A stretch of 64,000 nucleotides of DNA from an uncultured Chitinophagaceae bacterium (GTDB taxonomy: Bacteria; Bacteroidota; Bacteroidia; Chitinophagales; Chitinophagaceae). This document shows, piece by piece, positions 60,167-64,000 of this stretch. The position numbers were made by a program, and so were the translations under genes. Each line of letters begins with the position of its first letter. The stretch's first letter is position 1. Below the pieces are notes generated by a model, which was not told the DNA's origin, searched no databases, and saw nothing but the letters and a program-made list of their open reading frames with translations. The DNA lies in NCBI GenBank assembly GCA_937862815.1, contig CALMED010000005.1, positions 142,690 to 206,689 of the forward strand, in the 5' to 3' direction.

Positions 60167-60263
60167 ACCGTATCCGGCATTTTCCTCTCCGCCCGAATGG
60201 TTTCAGCAGAAATGAACTATTTTAACCGCGGAAAACGGCTGCGGCAGCAGTTGTGTTACAGAC

Positions 60264-61199
60264 ATGCGCTACCCCATACTCTTACTTTTCATCCTGTCAC
60301 TGGCGCAGGTAACGGCCCAGGAAGCCTTCCGGTTACCGGCAGTGAACGTGCTGCACGACAGTGCTGTTGTTTGCGGACGGCTCACCTTGTTTCCCATCAA
60401 GCGGGTTACTGCTGCTGAAGCAGCGCCTGACAGTACAGGCAGCTCCCGTTTTCTCCTGCTGCGGGAAGGACTGAAAACGGGTAGTGTTGCCATAAAAGAA
60501 AGAGGCCCGTTTATGCTGGACAACATCGGGCAGGTGCTGGTGGAAAACAATTCCAACAAGCCCCTGCTGATCCGGAGCGGAGACATCCTCTTAGGCGGCC
60601 GGCAGGATCGTGTTTTTGCCAGAGACACCCTCCTGGAGCCGGGCACCCAGGTGCATACGGTACCTGTTTTCTGCATTGAAGAAGGACGCTGGAGCAAACG
60701 GGAAAAACCCTTTGCCTATGGTGGACAGGTGGCAACAGGACTGCAGCAATTAATTGACAGTACGCAAAACCAGACACTTATCTGGAACGCTATCCGCCAA
60801 CTGTTGCAGGAACGCAACCAGCGTGGCAGCACATCGTATGCAGCCTTGACACATAAGGGAAAAACAGCCGATACCCTGCGTGCCTGTCTGGCGGAACTGC
60901 AGCAGCAACTCATTGGGAAAGACAGCAACTACTGCGGCATTCTGGCGGTGGCCAACGGGAAGGTGCTGGGGGCCGATCTGCTGCTGAGCGAGTCGCTGTT
61001 TTATCAAACCCTTCCCCTCCTGCTGGAGAAATACCTGGCAGAAGCCTGGCTGGGTAGCACTGCCGGTAAAGAGGATTACCGGAACGCAACAGCATATGCA
61101 GCCGAGATGCTCAGCCCTGCTTCGCAACAACGCTTCCTGGCAAAGAGAGGCAAGCGGTTGTACTTCAAGGGACAACTGATCCAGATAACTGGCTTTTGA
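60264..61199 (+). CDS. ARPP-1-like secreted protein
   Basis: 311 residues. A signal peptide (1-18, ending TAQ) suggests export. Residues about 60-140 match the pattern of the ARPP-1 domain (FLLLREGLKTGSVAIKERG, VLVENNSNKPLLIRSGDILLGGRQDRVFARDTLLEPGT). The domain was named from association with other enzymes and has no proven activity. Residues 155-220 hold a helical Gln-rich stretch. It stands between gltX (divergent) and a deacetylase. I am moderately sure of the family and have no function to offer. Confidence 0.65.
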   Translation: MRYPILLLFILSLAQVTAQEAFRLPAVNVLHDSAVVCGRLTLFPIKRVTAAEAAPDSTGSSRFLLLREGLKTGSVAIKERGPFMLDNIGQVLVENNSNKPLLIRSGDILLGGRQDRVFARDTLLEPGTQVHTVPVFCIEEGRWSKREKPFAYGGQVATGLQQLIDSTQNQTLIWNAIRQLLQERNQRGSTSYAALTHKGKTADTLRACLAELQQQLIGKDSNYCGILAVANGKVLGADLLLSESLFYQTLPLLLEKYLAEAWLGSTAGKEDYRNATAYAAEMLSPASQQRFLAKRGKRLYFKGQLIQITGF

Positions 61200-61313
61200 T
61201 TGGATACAGCTGGTGTATCGGAGGCAATCCTGCAGTCTTTTTCCCCCGTATTTTATTCAACTCTTTGACGCCTGCTGCTGCAGCATCCGTGAGGAATCAA
61301 GTAACTTCACCCT

Positions 61314-61940
61314 ATGTTTTACCTGGTTACAGCGCCCTGGTGTATGCGACGGATGTACCCGCGGGGGCTCGTTTGGGAGCAACCCACCCGGGAGAAGGTC
61401 GTTTATCTCACATTTGACGATGGACCGCATCCGGAAGCAACGCCGTATGTGCTGGATGTACTGCAGGAATTTGAGGCCAAAGCCACCTTTTTCTGCGTGG
61501 GGAAAAACGTGCAGGAGCACCCGGATATTTACCGGCGCATCCTGCTGGAAGGACATCGTACCGGCAATCATACCCACCACCACCTGAATGGTTGGAAGAC
61601 CGATGACCACACCTGGCTGGGCGATGTACAGGAAGCCGCCCGGTGGATTGATTCAGACCTGTTCCGCCCACCTTACGGCCGCATTACACCCTTCCAGGCT
61701 AAACTGCTGCAGGAAGGAGAACGGCCGTTCCGGATTATTATGTGGAGTTTGCTGAGCGCCGATTTTGATGCACGGGTTCCGGCCGAAAAAAGCCTGCATT
61801 ACCTGAAAAAACACAGCAGGAGCGGTTCGGTTATCGTATTTCACGATAGTAAAAAGACGTATCCAAAAATCGTAAAAATACTAAAGCCTGCCCTGGAGGA
61901 GTTAAAACGTAAAGGATTCGTTTTCAAGACGATAGAATAG
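61314..61940 (+). CDS. Polysaccharide deacetylase (NodB domain)
   Basis: 208 residues, short for the family: almost the whole protein is the NodB homology domain. Motif 1 is TFDDGPHP (Asp35/36), motif 2 is NHTHHH with zinc ligands about His86 and His90, and motif 3 is RPPYG at 118-122. Metal-dependent N- or O-deacetylation of a glycan such as peptidoglycan or chitin oligomers is expected. There is no clear signal peptide, so cellular location is uncertain. A -7-like TAACTTCA sits 4 bases upstream of the ATG. A terminator follows. Confidence 0.9.
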   Translation: MFYLVTAPWCMRRMYPRGLVWEQPTREKVVYLTFDDGPHPEATPYVLDVLQEFEAKATFFCVGKNVQEHPDIYRRILLEGHRTGNHTHHHLNGWKTDDHTWLGDVQEAARWIDSDLFRPPYGRITPFQAKLLQEGERPFRIIMWSLLSADFDARVPAEKSLHYLKKHSRSGSVIVFHDSKKTYPKIVKILKPALEELKRKGFVFKTIE

Positions 61941-61961
61941 GAAAAGGGCTAAAAAAAAGGA

Positions 61962-61991
61962 GGGCCGGGGTAGACACCCTGGCCCGTTTTT
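61962..61991 (+). terminator. Terminator of the deacetylase gene
   Basis: 9-bp stem with one mismatch (61962-61970 with 61977-61985), 6-base loop, then G-T5. It is 22 bases past the stop. Confidence 0.85.
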
Positions 61992-62057
61992 AATCCGTAC
62001 CCTATGAAAACTGATCTAAAGGTACAATAACTTTTAGATTACTTCCAAGTGAAATTT

Positions 62058-62939
62058 TTAACGGAGTGTAATTTCTTTGGTTCGTCCGTTGATGGTGAGG
62101 GTGGCTTTGTTGTCGCACCGGCCATCACCAAAATCCAGCAAACCGAATACAGCGTTGTATTTGATGCGAACAATCCCCTTTGAAATCCAGCGGCAGGCGA
62201 AGCGCTTAATGAGGGGTTCTGTAATTTCATGCGCCCAGGTGATACCCCGGCTGTTTTCGCCGCGACCGGCACCTGTTATCTGAAATACATCGTCCATGGG
62301 AAACGCAGGTGTACCATTGCCTTCCAACTGGGTGGTGGTACGAACGGTGCTCCAACGCACCCAGCGGCCGCTGTCCCAGGTCAGCTTGGCGCCAATTACC
62401 CGTACGGTGAGAATTCGGTTATTGCTGGTGCTGTTATTCACCACTTCGTGCGTGCCTTCTACTTTCATGCTGTCAACTTTGTAGCCATCAAAGGTGGTAG
62501 TGGCCTTGCTGCCCGGAGCCCGCATGGGACCGGTGTATACGGTAATGATTTTGCCTTTGCGGAGTTTGCCGTCGGGTCCCAGGCAACCGTCTTTAAAATC
62601 AAGTACAACCGTCTTGGGGAAAGCGCCGGGAGCGGTGGGTGTTACCGTAAGGGTAAAGCAACGCTGTCCGCGACCGGATACATCGCCTTCCATCCGGCCA
62701 AAAACGCCAATGCCACCGGTCAGACCGATATCGTCACCGGCTTCCACGCCAATGCCCATGGTGGTATTGAATACTTCATCAAAGGCGCCGTCGGCCTCTG
62801 CGTCGTTCACGGTGCTTTCCAGGGTGGCTTCTTCATCCTGGGCCGATATTTTTCCCTCTTTTTTACAGGAAGTAAACAGGATACCGCCGGTTAACAACAC
62901 CAGCAGTATGCTTTTGGTAATCATGCTCATTGTTTTCAT
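62058..62939 (-). CDS. Lipoprotein of unknown function
   Basis: 293 residues. The N-terminus is a lipoprotein signal with lipobox FTSC (Cys about 25). An acidic stretch (about 33-60) is followed by a beta-rich domain with the repeated theme GFxDGC (VLDFKDGCLGPDG, LLDFGDGRCDNKATLTING). It resembles Bacteroidota lipoproteins found near outer-membrane structures, but I recognise no named family. Exported to the periplasmic or outer-membrane face by inference. ATG 62939 is taken; Met4 or Met6 are possible. Transcribed alone, convergent with the deacetylase. Confidence 0.75.
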   Translation of the reverse strand: MKTMSMITKSILLVLLTGGILFTSCKKEGKISAQDEEATLESTVNDAEADGAFDEVFNTTMGIGVEAGDDIGLTGGIGVFGRMEGDVSGRGQRCFTLTVTPTAPGAFPKTVVLDFKDGCLGPDGKLRKGKIITVYTGPMRAPGSKATTTFDGYKVDSMKVEGTHEVVNNSTSNNRILTVRVIGAKLTWDSGRWVRWSTVRTTTQLEGNGTPAFPMDDVFQITGAGRGENSRGITWAHEITEPLIKRFACRWISKGIVRIKYNAVFGLLDFGDGRCDNKATLTINGRTKEITLR

Positions 62940-63070
62940 GTTATACGCCTTTTTTGGTTTAAAATGATGGAAACAAAGTAAAGACCGTTAAAGGAAGTGC
63001 TGGTTTAAAATCCTTAAAAAAAAATCCTGCAGGTACCCGGGTTGGCCGGATCCGGTAAAAGCCTCTCCTG

Positions 63071-63078
63071 TACCTTTG
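63071..63078 (+). promoter_or_regulatory. -7 element of tatD
   Basis: TACCTTTG, followed by 6 bases and ATG 63085. Its TTG (63076) is in frame with tatD and can mislead gene callers. Confidence 0.6.
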
Positions 63079-63084
63079 CATTTC

Positions 63085-63852
63085 ATGCAACTCATTGACA
63101 CCCATACACACTTGTACCTTGATTCCTTTTCCGCCGACCGGGAAGCGGTGCTGGAACGGGCCATCCGGGCCGGTGTGGGCCGCTTTTATCTGCCGCATAT
63201 TGACAGCGAAACAACCCACCAACTCCTGGAACTGGAAGCACGGCACCCCACCCATTGCGTGGCCATGATGGGCCTGCATCCCTGCTCGGTTAACGCTGAT
63301 TTCGAGAAAGAATTGCAGTTGGTGGAGTCCTGGCTCGGAAAAAGGCGGTTTTCGGCGGTAGGGGAAATTGGTCTTGACTACTACTGGGACAAGACCTATA
63401 CCGCCCAGCAGCAGGAAGTGTTTGAGCAGCAGATCCGCTGGGCGCTGCACTACAGTTTGCCCATTGTGATCCACAGCCGCAATTCCATGGCCGAATGCAT
63501 TGCCACGGTACAAAAGTACCAGGACGGCCGGCTGCGGGGAATTTTCCACTGTTTCGGAGGCAGCCGGGAAGAAGCGCAACAGATCATCGGCCAGGGTTTC
63601 CTGCTGGGTATCGGCGGGGTGCTCACCTATAAGAAATCGGGGCTGGCGGAGGTACTGTCCGGAATCCCCCCCGAACACCTGGTACTGGAAACCGATGCCC
63701 CCTACCTCAGTCCGGTTCCTCACCGGGGCAAACGCAACGAACCTTCCTACCTGGTACACATCCTGGAGGACTTGTCGGCCGCCACCGGCCGCAGCACGGA
63801 GGAACTGGCCCGTATTACGACGGCCAATGCATTAAAAATATTCGAAGGCTAA
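63085..63852 (+). CDS. tatD: TatD family metal-dependent hydrolase
   Basis: 255 residues from ATG 63085. TIM-barrel metallo-hydrolase of the TatD/YcfH DNase group, linked to DNA repair or quality control in other bacteria. Metal ligands are expected in DTHTH (His7, His9), AVGEIGLDYYW (Glu), VIHSRN (His), GIFHCFGG (His) and LETDAPYLSP (Asp); all are present. It ends 12 bases before the tRNA promoter region. The exact biological substrate is unknown, and the symbol reflects the family. Confidence 0.92.
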   Translation: MQLIDTHTHLYLDSFSADREAVLERAIRAGVGRFYLPHIDSETTHQLLELEARHPTHCVAMMGLHPCSVNADFEKELQLVESWLGKRRFSAVGEIGLDYYWDKTYTAQQQEVFEQQIRWALHYSLPIVIHSRNSMAECIATVQKYQDGRLRGIFHCFGGSREEAQQIIGQGFLLGIGGVLTYKKSGLAEVLSGIPPEHLVLETDAPYLSPVPHRGKRNEPSYLVHILEDLSAATGRSTEELARITTANALKIFEG

Positions 63853-63864
63853 GCCGGAATCTGT

Positions 63865-63872
63865 TATTTTTG
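63865..63872 (+). promoter_or_regulatory. -7 element upstream of the tRNA-like fragment
   Basis: TATTTTTG followed 10 bases later by the first base of a tRNA-like sequence; the fragment is thus probably transcribed. Confidence 0.5.
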
Positions 63873-63882
63873 CAGCCCTTAA

Positions 63883-63937
63883 GGAGACGTGTCCGAGTGG
63901 TTGAAGGAGTCCCGGCTGAAGGCCGGGAGAAAGTGTG
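63883..63937 (+). pseudogene. tRNA-Ser-like 5' fragment without T arm
   Basis: The first 7 bases (63883-63889) look like an acceptor arm, followed by a class II D arm (GTCCGAGTGGTTGAAGGA). An anticodon-like hairpin (63910-63928) has a 7-bp stem and a loop of 5, or 7 if C-G is left open, where the anticodon position would read GAA. No variable-arm/T-arm/3' acceptor complementary to the 5' end is found before the next tRNA at 63974. So it is a fragment or decayed tRNA-Ser, not a working tRNA-Phe. Confidence 0.6.
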
Positions 63938-63973
63938 AAAAAAGATAAGGTCTTAATTTTATATTGAATCTTC

Positions 63974-64000
63974 GGAGGAGTGCAGGAGTGGTTGAACTGG
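63974..64000 (+). tRNA. Start of a class II tRNA (probably Ser), cut by the window end
   Basis: GGAGGAG acceptor start, then TG and a D arm with AGTGGTTGAACTGG, the usual tRNA-Ser form. The rest, including the anticodon, lies outside the window, so identity is tentative. Confidence 0.55.

Noticed and set aside
63076..63084. TTG at 63076 as start of tatD
   Set aside because: It lies inside TACCTTTG; ATG 63085 gives the family-typical start.
63883..63937. tRNA-Phe because the anticodon position can read GAA
   Set aside because: The D arm and acceptor start are of the tRNA-Ser class and there is no T arm or 3' acceptor, so the anticodon assignment means little.
1..64000. CRISPR array, phage, transposon or toxin-antitoxin signs
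   Set aside because: No direct-repeat arrays, transposases, integrases or short toxin-antitoxin pairs were recognised in the window.

Overview
The window looks like chromosomal DNA of a GC-rich member of the Bacteroidota, most likely a Chitinophagaceae-type organism. The evidence is a set of type IX secretion (T9SS) and gliding genes (porV, porU, gldJ, gldF, gldG, a PorP/SprF protein), six large secreted proteins with T9SS-type C-terminal sorting domains, a MurF-Alr fusion, bacillithiol synthesis (bshA), and promoters of the Bacteroidota form TTG-N18..20-TAnnTTTG. I see no transposase, integrase, phage gene or CRISPR array. The species cannot be named from sequence alone.

Layout. 1-10 kb: end of an outer-membrane barrel gene, a YceI-like protein, a kup K+ transporter operon with two tandem alpha/beta hydrolases, queA, a DUF2490/MORN pair, a PorP/SprF protein and upp. 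10-19 kb: anmK, a PGM1-like ATP-grasp ligase, a secreted M28 peptidase, bshA, an EnvC-like protein without zinc ligands, a DUF4292 lipoprotein, dut and ispF. 18.8-26.5 kb: the T9SS core, with porU-porV on the minus strand and gldJ then murF on the plus strand. 26.5-27.5 kb: methylmalonyl-CoA epimerase and an IscA/HesB protein. 27.6-36.2 kb: three T9SS cargo proteins. 36.4-43.2 kb: gldF-gldG-terC-(murF-alr)-lspA. 43.2-53.8 kb: two tandem paralogous adhesin-like cargo proteins and a divergent secreted sugar-dehydrogenase-like protein that shares a domain with them. 53.8-63.9 kb: a possible 76-residue protein, fumC, an enoyl-CoA hydratase, an outer-membrane protein, a B12-binding mutase subunit, an aldo/keto reductase, gltX, an ARPP-1-like protein, a polysaccharide deacetylase, a lipoprotein and tatD. 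The window ends with a broken tRNA-Ser-like sequence and the start of another class II tRNA.

Functionally, secretion machinery, lipoprotein maturation (lspA) and many T9SS substrates lie together with cell-wall genes (two MurF domains, alanine racemase, anmK, EnvC). The epimerase and the B12 subunit belong to the propionate/methylmalonyl-CoA route.

I found no clearly new defence or mobile system. The points most worth a second look are the TCCCAAA inverted repeat in the porU/gldJ intergenic region, the domain shared by three neighbouring cargo genes, the small ORF isolated between two terminators, the PGM1-like ligase without a visible precursor, and the transcribable tRNA fragment at the right edge. 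Many promoters sit so close to the ATG that transcripts may be leaderless, and several longest-ORF TTG 'starts' are really promoter elements; starts were corrected accordingly.
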